Shown: positions 8,618 to 18,530, numbered from the stretch's first letter. The stretch: 64,000 nt of DNA from an uncultured Paraprevotella sp. (GCA_944321365.1 CALULA010000002.1:186001-250000), one strand, 5' to 3'. The notes: generated from the sequence alone by a model not told the origin. Numbers and translations: made by a program.

Positions 8618-9547
8618 TTATTGCTGTTGGTGAATGTCGTATGTCCCCTCCGGTGATTTCACCGGTTCCACGTGTATGCTGATGTGGGTCTCCGCGCCGT
8701 AGGCCTCCTTGAGCTTCTGCTCTATGACCGAGGCTTTGTCGTGCGCTTCATAGAGCGTCAGCCGGCCGTCCATGCGTACGTGCATCTCTATGGCGTAGCA
8801 GTTGCCGATGCGGCGGGTGCACAGGTTGTGTATCTCCGATACGCCCGGTGTGCTTTCTGCTATTTGGCAGATCTCTTCCTCGGTCTCTTCAGGCAGCGAT
8901 TTCTCCGTAAGTTCTTCTATGCAGGGCTTCAGCAGATCAACAGACACTTTCATGATGAAAAAGCTTACGGCTATGGCCGCGAGCGGATCCAGTATCCTCC
9001 ATTGTTCACCCAGCCAGATGGCTCCTCCGATGCCGACGGCCGTACCGATGGAAGAGAGAGCATCGCTACGGTGGTGCCATGCGTTGGCCACGACGGCTGC
9101 CGACTTGTATTTTTTGCCGATATATATTGTATAGCGGTATATCAGTTCCTTGGATATGATGGAGATGATGGCGGCCCAGAGTGCCAATGGGCCGGGAGCG
9201 GGGATTGTGTCGCCATTCCATACCGTCTTGACGGTCATCAGGCCGTTCCAGCAGATGCCGGCTCCTACGATGAACAATATGGCGCCAATAATGGCCGTGG
9301 CCAGTGTCTCGTACTTGCCGTGTCCGTAATCATGACTTTTGTCTTGTGGCTTATTAGAGATGCGTACAAAGACCAGGACAACAATGTCTGTCGCAAAATC
9401 AGACAAGGAATGTACGGCGTCCGCAATCATTGCGGCACTGTGTCCTATGATTCCTGCCATGAATTTGAAGATTACCAACAGGAAGTTGACCAGACTTCCC
9501 ACCCACGTCACGTTATAGATAGCCTTTTTTCGTTCTTCCTGTTCCAT
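8618..9547 (-). CDS. Cation diffusion facilitator transporter
   Basis: A 309-residue member of the CDF family, with about six membrane segments and a C-terminal cytoplasmic domain that binds metal and dimerises. The transport-site signatures are visible: HSLSDFATD in the second segment and HHRSDALSS in the fifth. It exports Zn2+, Fe2+ or Mn2+ in exchange for protons; the HD-type second segment is often seen in zinc or iron exporters, but the sequence does not settle the metal. Two starts are possible, 9556 (MITMEQ) and 9547 (MEQEERKK); both lie a few bases after the -7 element. It is the first gene of a minus-strand operon with the reductase and PAP2 genes. Confidence 0.9.
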   Translation of the reverse strand: MEQEERKKAIYNVTWVGSLVNFLLVIFKFMAGIIGHSAAMIADAVHSLSDFATDIVVLVFVRISNKPQDKSHDYGHGKYETLATAIIGAILFIVGAGICWNGLMTVKTVWNGDTIPAPGPLALWAAIISIISKELIYRYTIYIGKKYKSAAVVANAWHHRSDALSSIGTAVGIGGAIWLGEQWRILDPLAAIAVSFFIMKVSVDLLKPCIEELTEKSLPEETEEEICQIAESTPGVSEIHNLCTRRIGNCYAIEMHVRMDGRLTLYEAHDKASVIEQKLKEAYGAETHISIHVEPVKSPEGTYDIHQQQ

Positions 9548-9569
9548 CGTTATCATTGTTTTGGGTCTG

Positions 9570-9577
9570 CAAAGATA
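9570..9577 (-). promoter_or_regulatory. -7 element of the CDF operon
   Basis: TATCTTTG on the minus strand matches TAnnTTTG exactly, 22 bases before the ATG at 9547. The -33 region is AT-rich and unclear. Confidence 0.5.
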
Positions 9578-9678
9578 AGCAATTTCAGAAAAAATAAGAT
9601 ATAAAACACGGGCAGAATGAATAAATATGATTAACTTGCATGAAATTAAAGTGGACTAATCTCTTAAATGCGGATTTT

Positions 9679-11931
9679 ATGGGAAAATCAAAGAAAAAGG
9701 GCGGGAAGCGCCTGAAGAAAAAGGAGCTGGCGAAAATGCTGATAGAGCTTTTCCAGCGTAATCCGGCGGAGGTCTATGACATCAAGCGCATATTCAAGGA
9801 ACTTCATCTGGACACCCATCCGGCCAAGTTGCTCTGTATGGACTTGCTGGAGGACCTGACGGCGGATGATTACGTGAAGGAGACGGAGAACCTGCACTTC
9901 CGCCTGAATACGGCAGGCCAGGTGTTCGAGGCCATATTCAACAGAAAGGCCAACGGGAAGAACACGGTGACGCCGGTGGACGGCGGCGAACCGGTGTTCG
10001 TGGCCGAGCGGAACTCCCTGCACGCCATGGACGGCGACAAGGTGAAGGCGTCCCTGCTGGCGCGCCGTAAGCGTCATCTGCGCGAGGCGCAGGTGGTGGA
10101 GATCCTGAAACGTGGCGAGAAGACTTTCGTGGGACGGCTGGAAGTGCGCAAGGATTTCGCCTTTCTGGTGACGGAGGACCGTACGCTGGCCAACGACATC
10201 TTCATTCCCAGAAAAGCATTGAAGGGCGGAAAGAACGGCGACAAGGCGGTGGTCCGGATTACGGAATGGCCCGAAACGGCCAAGAACCCCATCGGCAAGG
10301 TGGTGGACATCCTGGGGCGCAGTGGTGACAACACTGCGGAGATGCACGCCATCCTGGCGGAGTACGGGCTGCCTTATTCCTATCCCAAGGAGGTGGAGAA
10401 TGCTGCCGACCGGATAGATCCGGGCATCACGCCGGAAGAGATTGCCCGTCGCGAGGACTTCAGGGGCGTGACGACATTCACCATCGACCCCAGGGATGCG
10501 AAGGACTTTGACGATGCCCTCTCCATCCGTCGGACAGAGGACGGACAGTGGGAGGTGGGAGTACACATCGCCGACGTGTCCCATTACGTGAAAGAGGGGG
10601 ACATCATCGACAAGGAGGCCGTGAAGCGGGCCACGAGTGTCTATCTGGTGGACCGCACGGTGCCGATGCTGCCGGAGCGCCTGTGCAACTTCATCTGTTC
10701 GCTGCGTCCGGACGAGGAGAAACTGGCCTACAGTGTCATCTTCAGGATGAACGACAGTGCCGAGGTGTCTGCCTGGCATCTGGCGCACACGGTCATCCGG
10801 AGTGACCGCCGCTTCACGTATGAGGAGGTGCAGGCCGTGCTGGAGCAGCATCACGAGGCGTCGCCGGAGGACTATGGGAAGCCTGGCGACCATGCAGCCG
10901 ACCCGGCTTTCAGCGGACCGGACGTGCTGCCCGCCGAGCATTTTGCAGAAGAATTGATTACGCTCAACCGGCTGGCCAAGCAGCTCCGTACCCGTCGTTT
11001 CGAGCACGGGGCCATCAACTTCGACCGCAGTGAGGTGCGTTTCGACATCGATGAGAAGGGCAAGCCCACGGGCGTGTACTTCAAGGTGGCAAAGGACGCC
11101 AACAAGCTGGTGGAGGAGTTCATGCTGCTGGCCAACCGTACGGTGGCAGAAAGTGTGGGCAAGGTGCCTAAGAATCGTAAGCCGAAGACCCTGCCCTACC
11201 GTATACATGACTTGCCGGACCAGGAAAAACTGCTCAAGCTGAGTGAATTCGTCGTGAAGTTCGGCTATAAGATGCGGACGACGGGCACGAAGGAGGATGT
11301 GAGCAAGAGCCTGAACAAGCTGCTGACCGATGTAAAGGGCAAGAAGGAGCAGAACCTGATAGAGACCGTATCGCTGCGGGCGATGATGAAGGCGCGCTAC
11401 AGCACGCAGAACATCGGCCATTACGGGCTGGCGTTCGACTACTACACCCACTTCACCTCTCCCATACGCCGTTACCCCGACGTGATGGTACACCGCCTGC
11501 TGACGCGCTATGCCGAGGGCGGGCGCAGTGCCAGCCGTGACAAGTACGAGGAACTGTGTGAGCACTGCAGTGCCATGGAGCAGCTGGCGGCGAATGCCGA
11601 GCGTTCGAGCATCAAGTACAAGCAGGTGGAGTTCATGAGCGACAAGCTGGGACAGGTGTTCGACGGTACGGTGAGCGGTGTGACCGAGTTCGGCCTGTAT
11701 GTGGAGATCAACGAGAACAAGTGCGAGGGTATGGTGCCTCTGCGTGACCTGAAGGACGACTACTATGAGTTCGATGAGCGCAACTACTGTCTGTGGGGGC
11801 GTAAGTATCATTATCGTTATTCTTTGGGAGATGCCGTAACGGTGAAAGTGGCCAAAGCCAATCTGGAAAAAAAGCAGTTGGATTTTGAATTGGTGAAAGA
11901 TGAATCAGTGCAGCATGGAATGCGGAAATAG
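9679..11931 (+). CDS. rnr: Ribonuclease R
   Basis: A 750-residue exoribonuclease of the RNase II family; a frame opens 39 bases earlier (9640), but MGKSKKKGGKRLKKKE is the usual start in this group. In order: a lysine-rich N-terminus, a winged-helix domain, two cold-shock OB folds, the RNB catalytic domain with DPRDAKDFDDALSIR (the aspartates that bind Mg2+) and SPIRRYPDVMVHRLL, and a C-terminal S1 domain starting GTVSGVTEFGLYVEI. It degrades structured RNA 3' to 5', including damaged rRNA. No clear promoter was identified in the 130-base gap from the divergent CDF gene. Confidence 0.95.
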   Translation: MGKSKKKGGKRLKKKELAKMLIELFQRNPAEVYDIKRIFKELHLDTHPAKLLCMDLLEDLTADDYVKETENLHFRLNTAGQVFEAIFNRKANGKNTVTPVDGGEPVFVAERNSLHAMDGDKVKASLLARRKRHLREAQVVEILKRGEKTFVGRLEVRKDFAFLVTEDRTLANDIFIPRKALKGGKNGDKAVVRITEWPETAKNPIGKVVDILGRSGDNTAEMHAILAEYGLPYSYPKEVENAADRIDPGITPEEIARREDFRGVTTFTIDPRDAKDFDDALSIRRTEDGQWEVGVHIADVSHYVKEGDIIDKEAVKRATSVYLVDRTVPMLPERLCNFICSLRPDEEKLAYSVIFRMNDSAEVSAWHLAHTVIRSDRRFTYEEVQAVLEQHHEASPEDYGKPGDHAADPAFSGPDVLPAEHFAEELITLNRLAKQLRTRRFEHGAINFDRSEVRFDIDEKGKPTGVYFKVAKDANKLVEEFMLLANRTVAESVGKVPKNRKPKTLPYRIHDLPDQEKLLKLSEFVVKFGYKMRTTGTKEDVSKSLNKLLTDVKGKKEQNLIETVSLRAMMKARYSTQNIGHYGLAFDYYTHFTSPIRRYPDVMVHRLLTRYAEGGRSASRDKYEELCEHCSAMEQLAANAERSSIKYKQVEFMSDKLGQVFDGTVSGVTEFGLYVEINENKCEGMVPLRDLKDDYYEFDERNYCLWGRKYHYRYSLGDAVTVKVAKANLEKKQLDFELVKDESVQHGMRK

Positions 11932-11942
11932 TAGTTGTAATT

Positions 11943-11973
11943 TTTGTTTTTCCACGTTCTTGCTTTAACTTTG
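11943..11973 (+). promoter_or_regulatory. Promoter of the rpoN operon
   Basis: TTTG (11943-11946), 19 bases, then TAACTTTG (11966-11973): a perfect Bacteroidetes housekeeping promoter. The likely transcription start is about 20 bases before the rpoN ATG. Confidence 0.85.
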
Positions 11974-12000
11974 CATTAAAAATCTCCTTAGGTTAAGTAT

Positions 12001-13515
12001 ATGCCACAGAAAATAGTTCAAACCCAGTCTTTGGAACAAACGACAGTTCTTTCTCCGCAGCAAGTGTTGCAGGTACGGTTGTTGGAGATGCCTGTGTCCG
12101 AATTGGAGCAAAGGGTGAAAAATGAATTGATGGAAAACGGAGCATTGGAGGAGAGTCTGGATACTGGAGCGAGTGATGAAATGCATGGTGGTGAGGTTGA
12201 TGATGCTGCATCGGATGACAGTCACGAGACTGATGATGCTGCGTCGGATTTTCTTTCTGATGACTACCGTTCGGCAGAGGTCCGTCAGGCGTTGGACGAC
12301 TATGGCAGTCCGGATGATGTTCCTGACTATCTGCTGCGGGATGACGGACGGGCAGACCGTCCGGAACGGATGGAATATGGAGATACCACTTCGTTTTACG
12401 AGCAGATGACAGCCCAGATGCATGAGTTGTCTCTGACTCCGCGCGAGGAGCAATTGATGACTTATCTGATAGGATCGCTGGAGAGCGACGGATTGCTCCA
12501 TAAAAAGCTTTCCGCACTGGCTGACGAACTGGAGATATATAACGGCGTGCAGACGTCGGAGCAGGAGCTGGAAGAGGTATTGCACCGTCTCCAGGAATTT
12601 GATCCGCCGGGTGTGGGAGCACGCGACCTGCGCGAATGCCTGCTGCTGCAATTGCGCCGTGATCCTCGGCGGGACACACCGCTGAAGCAGCAGGAATATG
12701 CCATCATAGATCGTATGTTTGATGATTTCACCCATAACCGCTGGGACCGTATCTGCCGGAAAATGCACCTGACCGAGGCCGGGGCGGCCCGGCTGCAGAA
12801 AGATTTGCGTCGGCTGAATCCCCGACCGGGTTGTGCCATGGGCGAAGTGGTCGGCCATAATTTTCAGCAGATTGTGCCGGATTTCTCCGTACGGGCTGAT
12901 GAGGAAGGTCAGCTGGTGGTTACTATGAACCGGGGTGGAGTACCACAACTGCGCGTCAGTCCGTCGTTTTTGGAGCTGTTGCACGAGGCGCAGTCTGAAC
13001 GCTCGCATTTGGGCCGCACCGGGCGGCAGGCGTTACAGTATACGCGGTTGAAGATAGAAAAGGCGCAGGGGTTCATTGAGGCGGTGAGACAACGCCAGCA
13101 TACGCTCATGAGTGTGATGCAGGCCATAGCCGATCTGCAGCGGCCTTTTTTCCTGGAAGGTGACGAGTCGCTCTTGCGTCCGATGATACTGAAGGATGTG
13201 GCCGTACGCACGGGGTTGGATATCTCTACGGTGTCGCGGGCAGCGGGCAGTAAATATGTGGAGACGGATTACGGTACTTTTCCCCTGAAGTGGTTCTTCA
13301 GCGACAGTTATGTGACGGAAGAGGGGGAGGAGATTGCCGTGCGGCGCATACAGGCCGCCTTGCGTGAGTGTGTGGAGGCCGAGGACAAGCGGCATCCGTT
13401 GAGTGACGGAGAACTGACGGCCATGTTGAACGGGAAGGGATTCCCCATTGCGCGGCGCACGGTGGCGAAATATCGTGAGCAGTTGGGCATCCCCGTGGCG
13501 AGACTGAGACGGTGA
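12001..13515 (+). CDS. rpoN: RNA polymerase sigma-54 factor
   Basis: A 504-residue sigma-54. The N-terminus (SLEQTTVLSPQQVLQVRLLE) is the glutamine- and leucine-rich region I that contacts enhancer-binding activators. An acidic linker follows (about residues 50-110), then the core-binding region and the DNA-binding region. Near the C-terminus ARRTVAKYREQLGIP is the RpoN box that reads the -24 element. It directs transcription that needs an AAA+ activator; none is encoded in this window. It is the first gene of an operon with a PAP2-fold protein and probably purE, ispG and cysS, driven by the promoter at 11943-11973. Confidence 0.96.
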   Translation: MPQKIVQTQSLEQTTVLSPQQVLQVRLLEMPVSELEQRVKNELMENGALEESLDTGASDEMHGGEVDDAASDDSHETDDAASDFLSDDYRSAEVRQALDDYGSPDDVPDYLLRDDGRADRPERMEYGDTTSFYEQMTAQMHELSLTPREEQLMTYLIGSLESDGLLHKKLSALADELEIYNGVQTSEQELEEVLHRLQEFDPPGVGARDLRECLLLQLRRDPRRDTPLKQQEYAIIDRMFDDFTHNRWDRICRKMHLTEAGAARLQKDLRRLNPRPGCAMGEVVGHNFQQIVPDFSVRADEEGQLVVTMNRGGVPQLRVSPSFLELLHEAQSERSHLGRTGRQALQYTRLKIEKAQGFIEAVRQRQHTLMSVMQAIADLQRPFFLEGDESLLRPMILKDVAVRTGLDISTVSRAAGSKYVETDYGTFPLKWFFSDSYVTEEGEEIAVRRIQAALRECVEAEDKRHPLSDGELTAMLNGKGFPIARRTVAKYREQLGIPVARLRR

Positions 13516-14129
13516 TGTGGCGTGGCATAATGATTCTGGCACGGGTGTTGTCGGCGGTATTCCGTCCGTATTATTTCCCGTTGGTAGGCTTTGTGGCTCT
13601 GTTTACGTTCACTTATCTGCGTCTGCTTCCGCCAGCCTATAAGGTTACGGTCCTGTTGTTGGTTTATGCCCTTACGATTCTGCTGCCGCGGCTGTGCACT
13701 TTCGTCTATCGCCGCTTGCGTGGGTGGACGGCATTGCAGTTGCGCAAGCGTGAGAGGCGCAGTGTGCCTTACGTGTTTTTCATTCTGTCGTATGCCTTAT
13801 GCCTGCATCTGATGTTACGTCTGCATCTGCCTCATTACATGTGTGGCATTCTGTTGGCCTCGCTGATGATACAGCTTGTGAGCATCGTGGTGAATGTGTG
13901 GTGGAAAATCAGCTTGCATGCTGCCGGTGCGGGCGGACTTGCAGGAGCCTTGGTGGCTTATTCCGTGCTGTTCGCATTTAATCCCGTGGGGTGGCTGTGC
14001 GGTGTGATTCTGCTGTGCGGGGCTGTGGGGTCAGCGCGTATGTTGTTGCGTCAGCATAGTCTGGGACAGGTGGTGGCCGGTACGCTTGTGGGAGTGGTCT
14101 GCGGTGCGGGAGGCATATTGCTGGCCTGA
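13515..14129 (+). CDS. PAP2-fold membrane protein with altered motifs
   Basis: A 204-residue protein with about six hydrophobic segments and the layout of the PAP2 superfamily. The catalytic blocks are non-standard: KISLHAAGAGG stands where PSGH is expected, and RMLLRQHSLGQVVAG keeps the arginine and histidine but has glutamine where the family has aspartate. Such variants are common in Bacteroidetes and are annotated as PAP2-family; whether they hydrolyse lipid phosphates is uncertain. The start overlaps the rpoN stop by one base (TGATG), so the two genes are translationally coupled. A GTG in the same frame lies one codon earlier. No functional link to sigma-54 is evident. Confidence 0.75.
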   Translation: MWRGIMILARVLSAVFRPYYFPLVGFVALFTFTYLRLLPPAYKVTVLLLVYALTILLPRLCTFVYRRLRGWTALQLRKRERRSVPYVFFILSYALCLHLMLRLHLPHYMCGILLASLMIQLVSIVVNVWWKISLHAAGAGGLAGALVAYSVLFAFNPVGWLCGVILLCGAVGSARMLLRQHSLGQVVAGTLVGVVCGAGGILLA

Positions 14130-14180
14130 CGGATTTGCCGGAACGGAGCAAGATATGATAGACATATAAGAACTTATATA

Positions 14181-14699
14181 ATGAAAAGAGATATGAAACC
14201 GATTGTAAGTATTGTTATGGGTAGTACCTCGGATCTTCCGGTGATGGAAAAGGCTGCCCGCTTTTTTGAGGACATGGAGATTCCTTTTGAGATGAACGCC
14301 CTTTCGGCTCATCGCACGCCGGTCGAGGTGGAGGCTTTTGCGCGAGGGGCGGCAGACCGTGGTCTGAAAGTCATCATCGCCGGTGCCGGTATGGCGGCTG
14401 CTCTGCCGGGTGTGATTGCGGCGTCTACTACGTTGCCGGTGATCGGGGTTCCTATAAAAGGGATGCTTGACGGGTTGGATGCCCTGCTGTCTATCGTGCA
14501 GATGCCGCCGGGTATTCCTGTGGCTACAGTGGGAGTGAACGGAGCGCAGAATGCGGCTATTCTGGCAACGGAGATGTTGGCTTTGAGTGATGCGGACCTG
14601 GCTGTCCGTCTGAAAGCGTACAGGGAAGGTCTGAAAGACAAGATTGTGAAAGCCAATGCCGATCTGGCTGATGTGAAGTTCAGGTTCAAATGCAACTGA
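14181..14699 (+). CDS. purE: N5-carboxyaminoimidazole ribonucleotide mutase
   Basis: A 172-residue class I PurE. It shows MGSTSDLPVM (phosphate binding), SAHRTP (catalytic histidine and its loop) and GAGMAAALPG. It converts N5-CAIR to CAIR in purine synthesis in the cytoplasm; class I enzymes work with PurK, which is not in this window. The length is typical. It lies 51 bases after the PAP2-fold gene and 3 bases before ispG, probably in one transcript. ATG 14181 gives MKRDMKPIVSIVMG; the second ATG is five codons later and cannot be excluded. Confidence 0.95.
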   Translation: MKRDMKPIVSIVMGSTSDLPVMEKAARFFEDMEIPFEMNALSAHRTPVEVEAFARGAADRGLKVIIAGAGMAAALPGVIAASTTLPVIGVPIKGMLDGLDALLSIVQMPPGIPVATVGVNGAQNAAILATEMLALSDADLAVRLKAYREGLKDKIVKANADLADVKFRFKCN

Positions 14700-14702
14700 T
14701 GC

Positions 14703-16589
14703 ATGGTGGATTTGTTTAATTATCAGCGGCGGGATACGGTGATGGTGCAGATCGGGGCGACGCCACTGGGTGGCGGCTGTCCCATTCGTCTGCAAAGCAT
14801 GACTGATACTTCTACCATGCATACGGAGGAGAGTGCCGCACAGGTGATGCGTATTGCAGCTGCAGGCGGGGAATATGTGCGTCTGACTACACAGGGGGTG
14901 CGTGAGGCCGAGAATCTGCGCCACATCAATGCTGTCGTGCGTGGAGCCGGTTGCGATGTGCCGTTGGTAGCCGATGTGCATTTCAATCCCCGTGTGGCGG
15001 AAGTGGCTGCGCTTTATGCGGAGAAGGTGCGTATCAATCCGGGCAATTATGTGGATCCGGCCCGCACGTTTAAACAGATTGGTTATACTGATGAGGAATA
15101 TACGCAGGAACTGGAAAGGCTGGAGGCGCGTTTTGTGCCGCTGCTGAATGTCTGTCGTGAACATCATACTGCTATACGTATAGGAGTGAACCACGGTTCG
15201 CTTTCCGACCGCATCATGAGCCGTTATGGCGACACGCCGCGTGGTATCGTGGAAAGCTGTATGGAGTTTCTGCGTGTCTGTGTCCGTGAGCGTTTTATGG
15301 ATGTGGTGGTTTCCGTTAAGGCCAGCAATACGGCAGTCATGGTGCAGAGTGTCCGCCTGCTTGTCGATGCCATGGAGCGTGAGGGCATGCGCTTTCCGCT
15401 TCATCTGGGGGTCACTGAGGCAGGCGATGGTGAGGACGGTCGCATCAAGAGTGCCGTGGGTATCGGAGCCTTGCTGGCTGACGGTATCGGCGATACGGTG
15501 CGTGTGTCGCTCAGTGAGGCACCAGAGGTGGAAATACCTGTGGCCCGCAAGCTGGTGGATTATGTGTCCCGTCGTGAGGGAGCGATGATGATTCCCGGAG
15601 TGGCGGCCGACAGTTTTGACTGGCTGCATCCCGTGAGGCGCGACACTGTGGCCGTGCGGAACATAGGGGGGGACAATGTGCCCGTCGTGGTAGCCGACCG
15701 CATGGACTTGATGGCTGCCGGACGTATGGACGGTTTTTGTCCACATCCTGATTCCCGTCCCGACTATATCTATTCCGGCCGGGAACTTCCGTCCGTTCGT
15801 GAGGAGGGTGCGGAGTATATTGTGGATGCGGATGTCTGGACGGGTGAGGCAGATACGTGGCCTGCTTTTCCTTATAATATGTTGCCTCTTATGGGAGCGT
15901 GCCCGGCACAGCTGAAGTTCCTTTTCCTGACTTACGGGGCATTGAACGAAGAGGTGCTGGCTTGCCTACGATATCATCCGGAGGTCGTCATTATTTCTCA
16001 GAGCAACCATCAGAACCGTCTGGGCGAGCACCGTGCACTGGTGCATGAGCTGACGCGCGAGGGGCTGCGCAATCCGGTGATCATATTCCAACAGTATGCT
16101 CACAATCAGGAAGAGAAAGAGGATTTCCAGATTGAGAGCGCAGCCGACATGGGTGCGTTGCTCTTCGACGGCTTGTGCGACGGCGTTTATCTTTATAACA
16201 ACGGGACACTGGATCATTGTGATATCGACGCCACGGCGTTCGGCATCCTGCAGGCGGCCCGTCTGCGCACTACCCGCACGGAGTACATCTCCTGTCCGGG
16301 CTGCGGCCGTACGCTCTACGACCTGCAGGCGACGCTGGCCCGTGTCAAGGCGGCCACAGCGCATCTGAAAGGACTCAAGATTGCCGTGATGGGCTGCATC
16401 GTGAACGGTCCGGGCGAGATGGCCGATGCCGACTACGGCTACGTGGGAGCGGCACGCGGCAAGGTGAGTCTTTACCATCGGCGAGAGTGCGTGGAACGCA
16501 ACATTCCGGAGGAGGAGGCTGTGGAGCATCTGCTCAGGCTGATACGTGAGAATGGCGACGACCCTGCATATACGGGTTTGGAAAACTGA
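14703..16589 (+). CDS. ispG: 4-hydroxy-3-methylbut-2-enyl diphosphate synthase, long form
   Basis: A 628-residue IspG (GcpE), the large type found in Bacteroidetes and plants. The N-terminal TIM barrel (MTDTSTMHTEE, VPLVADVHFNP, RIGVNHGSLS) is followed by an extra domain of about 250 residues (roughly 290-520) before the iron-sulfur domain, with SCPGCGRTLYDL and GCIVNGPGEMADADYGYVG holding the [4Fe-4S] cysteines. It reductively converts MEcPP to HMBPP, the penultimate step of the MEP isoprenoid pathway. It starts 3 bases after purE and ends 24 bases before cysS. A short alternative ATG lies inside the first conserved region and is unlikely. Confidence 0.96.
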   Translation: MVDLFNYQRRDTVMVQIGATPLGGGCPIRLQSMTDTSTMHTEESAAQVMRIAAAGGEYVRLTTQGVREAENLRHINAVVRGAGCDVPLVADVHFNPRVAEVAALYAEKVRINPGNYVDPARTFKQIGYTDEEYTQELERLEARFVPLLNVCREHHTAIRIGVNHGSLSDRIMSRYGDTPRGIVESCMEFLRVCVRERFMDVVVSVKASNTAVMVQSVRLLVDAMEREGMRFPLHLGVTEAGDGEDGRIKSAVGIGALLADGIGDTVRVSLSEAPEVEIPVARKLVDYVSRREGAMMIPGVAADSFDWLHPVRRDTVAVRNIGGDNVPVVVADRMDLMAAGRMDGFCPHPDSRPDYIYSGRELPSVREEGAEYIVDADVWTGEADTWPAFPYNMLPLMGACPAQLKFLFLTYGALNEEVLACLRYHPEVVIISQSNHQNRLGEHRALVHELTREGLRNPVIIFQQYAHNQEEKEDFQIESAADMGALLFDGLCDGVYLYNNGTLDHCDIDATAFGILQAARLRTTRTEYISCPGCGRTLYDLQATLARVKAATAHLKGLKIAVMGCIVNGPGEMADADYGYVGAARGKVSLYHRRECVERNIPEEEAVEHLLRLIRENGDDPAYTGLEN

Positions 16590-16613
16590 CAGAAACATTT
16601 ATATTCTTTTAAT

Positions 16614-18107
16614 ATGACTATGGAACAGAAACTGTTTATCTACAATACGCTGACGCGGCGCAAGGAAGAGTTCCGGCCCATTACGCCGGGACGGGTGGGG
16701 ATGTACGTGTGCGGTCCTACGGTGTATGGCGACGCCCATCTGGGTCATGCCCGTCCGGCCATTACTTTTGACTTGTTGTTCCGCTACCTGCGCCATATCG
16801 GTTACAAGGTGCGCTACGTGCGAAACATTACCGATGTGGGCCATCTGGAGCACGATGCCGACGAGGGCGAGGACAAGATTGCCAAGAAGGCCCGGCTGGA
16901 GCAGCTGGAGCCGATGGAGGTGGCGCAGTACTACACCAACCGTTTCCATGCCGCCATGCAGGCTCTGAACGTGTTGCCGCCCAGCATTGAGCCTTGTGCC
17001 TCCGGGCACATCATCGAACAGATCGGGCTGGTGAGGCAGATACTGGACAACGGCTTTGCCTACGAGAGCAACGGCAGTGTCTATTTCGATGTGGAGAAAT
17101 ATAACAGGAAATACCACTATGGCAAGCTCTCCGGCCGCAACCTGGAGGATGTCATCAACAACTCCCGCGAGCTGGACGGCGTGGGCGAGAAGCGCAACCA
17201 GGTGGACTTTGCCCTTTGGAAACGGGCGCAGCCCGAACACATCATGCGCTGGCCCAGCCCGTGGAGCGACGGCTTCCCTGGATGGCACTGCGAGTGTACG
17301 GCCATGGGGCGCAAGTATCTGGGCGACCATTTCGATATCCACGGCGGCGGTATGGACCTCATCTTCCCGCACCACGAGTGCGAGATTGCGCAGGCCGTGG
17401 CCAGCCAGGGCAGCGAGATGGTGCACTACTGGATGCACAACAACATGATTACCATCAACGGACAGAAGATGGGCAAAAGCCTGGGCAACTTCATCACCCT
17501 GGCGCAGTTCTTCAGCGGTGAGCACGAGAGCCTCGCGCAGGCCTACAGCCCGATGACCATCCGCTTCTTCATCCTGCAGGCCCACTACCGCAGTACGGTG
17601 GACTTCAGCAACGAGGCCCTGCAGGCCAGCGAGAAAGGCCTGTCGCGCCTGATGGAGGGATGGGCCGCACTGGGGCGCATCACACCCGTGGCCGACGGCG
17701 GCACCGTGACGATGGCCTACGTGGACGAGCTGCGGCAGAAGTGCTACGACGCCATGAACGACGACCTGAACTCGTCCGTGGTCATCAGCCATCTGTTCGA
17801 TGCCTGCCGCGTCATCAATTCCGTAGTCGACAAGAAGGCTACGATGGAGGCTGCGGTGCTGGAGGCCCTGACGGGCGTGTTCCGCACGTTCGCCTTCGAC
17901 ATACTGGGTCTGAAGGAGGAAACGGGCAGCGGCAGCGGGCGCGAAGAGGCTTTCGGCCATGTGGTGGACATGCTGCTGGAGCAGCGCATGATAGCCAAGG
18001 CCAACAAGGACTGGGCTACGAGCGACAAGATTCGCGACCGTCTGGCTGCCTTGGGCTTCGAGGTGAAGGACACGAAGGACGGCTTCACCTGGAAGCTGAA
18101 CCGCTGA
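16614..18107 (+). CDS. cysS: Cysteinyl-tRNA synthetase
   Basis: A 497-residue class I synthetase. [16 protein letters not shown] holds the first zinc ligand and the HIGH-type motif (HLGH); [10 protein letters not shown] and HHECE give the other zinc ligands, which select cysteine; KMGKSLGNF is the KMSKS-type loop. A C-terminal helical region recognises the tRNA anticodon. It charges tRNA-Cys in the cytoplasm. ATG 16614 is followed two codons later by a second ATG; either could serve. It is the last gene of the rpoN-purE-ispG group and is followed by a strong terminator. Confidence 0.96.
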   Translation: MTMEQKLFIYNTLTRRKEEFRPITPGRVGMYVCGPTVYGDAHLGHARPAITFDLLFRYLRHIGYKVRYVRNITDVGHLEHDADEGEDKIAKKARLEQLEPMEVAQYYTNRFHAAMQALNVLPPSIEPCASGHIIEQIGLVRQILDNGFAYESNGSVYFDVEKYNRKYHYGKLSGRNLEDVINNSRELDGVGEKRNQVDFALWKRAQPEHIMRWPSPWSDGFPGWHCECTAMGRKYLGDHFDIHGGGMDLIFPHHECEIAQAVASQGSEMVHYWMHNNMITINGQKMGKSLGNFITLAQFFSGEHESLAQAYSPMTIRFFILQAHYRSTVDFSNEALQASEKGLSRLMEGWAALGRITPVADGGTVTMAYVDELRQKCYDAMNDDLNSSVVISHLFDACRVINSVVDKKATMEAAVLEALTGVFRTFAFDILGLKEETGSGSGREEAFGHVVDMLLEQRMIAKANKDWATSDKIRDRLAALGFEVKDTKDGFTWKLNR

Positions 18108-18127
18108 CGGCGGTGCCTTTGTAACCT

Positions 18128-18177
18128 AAGAGCCGGGCAAGGCGTTGCGGGATGTCCCGCCGTCTTGTCCGGCTCTT
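18128..18177 (+). terminator. Terminator after cysS
   Basis: AAGAGCCGGGCAAGGCG (18128-18144) pairs with CGTCTTGTCCGGCTCTT (18161-18177) with only G-U wobbles, around an inner GGGATGTCCC loop, and is followed by TTCT. It lies 20 bases after the cysS stop. Confidence 0.85.
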
Positions 18178-18449
18178 TCTGGCGTTTTTCCGGTTGCTTT
18201 CCCCGTCGGTTTCTTATGGACCGGTTGCGTGGGAGGTATGCTTCTCTCTGTTGGTGTCGGTTTTTCTTGTACAAAGCAGTCTCCGATGTCGCGCATGCCG
18301 TTTTTATTTTCTGCCCATGCCTCCTCCGGTTGTTGCGCATCGGCAGAATGTTCATAGAGACTGTTCCGCGTCCTCTGAAAGGCAGGACGTTTTTTCGTCT
18401 CCGGACCTCTTACAGCCGGCAGACGGAATGATAAAAAGATGTTATTTCT

Positions 18450-18472
18450 TTGCCTTTTGCAGCAAAAGGCAA
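18450..18472. repeat. 23-base palindrome
   Basis: TTGCCTTTTGC, one base, then GCAAAAGGCAA: an 11-base arm perfectly matched on the other side of a single A. As DNA it could bind a dimeric protein; as RNA it would fold into a 9-bp hairpin. There is no T run after it, so it is not an ordinary terminator. Confidence 0.7.
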
Positions 18473-18530
18473 CACTTTGTCTGTTTTTGCTAACAGATAC
18501 ATTCCGCTATCCGTGCCAACCAGAAAGTTT

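Noticed and set aside
9688..11811. Long minus-strand open frame (707 codons) under ribonuclease R
   Set aside because: It is the antisense shadow of rnr, with no family motif and low-complexity composition; the plus strand encodes a clear RNB enzyme.
14031..15746. Minus-strand frame of 571 codons
   Set aside because: Antisense to purE and ispG; histidine- and threonine-rich text without domain motifs.
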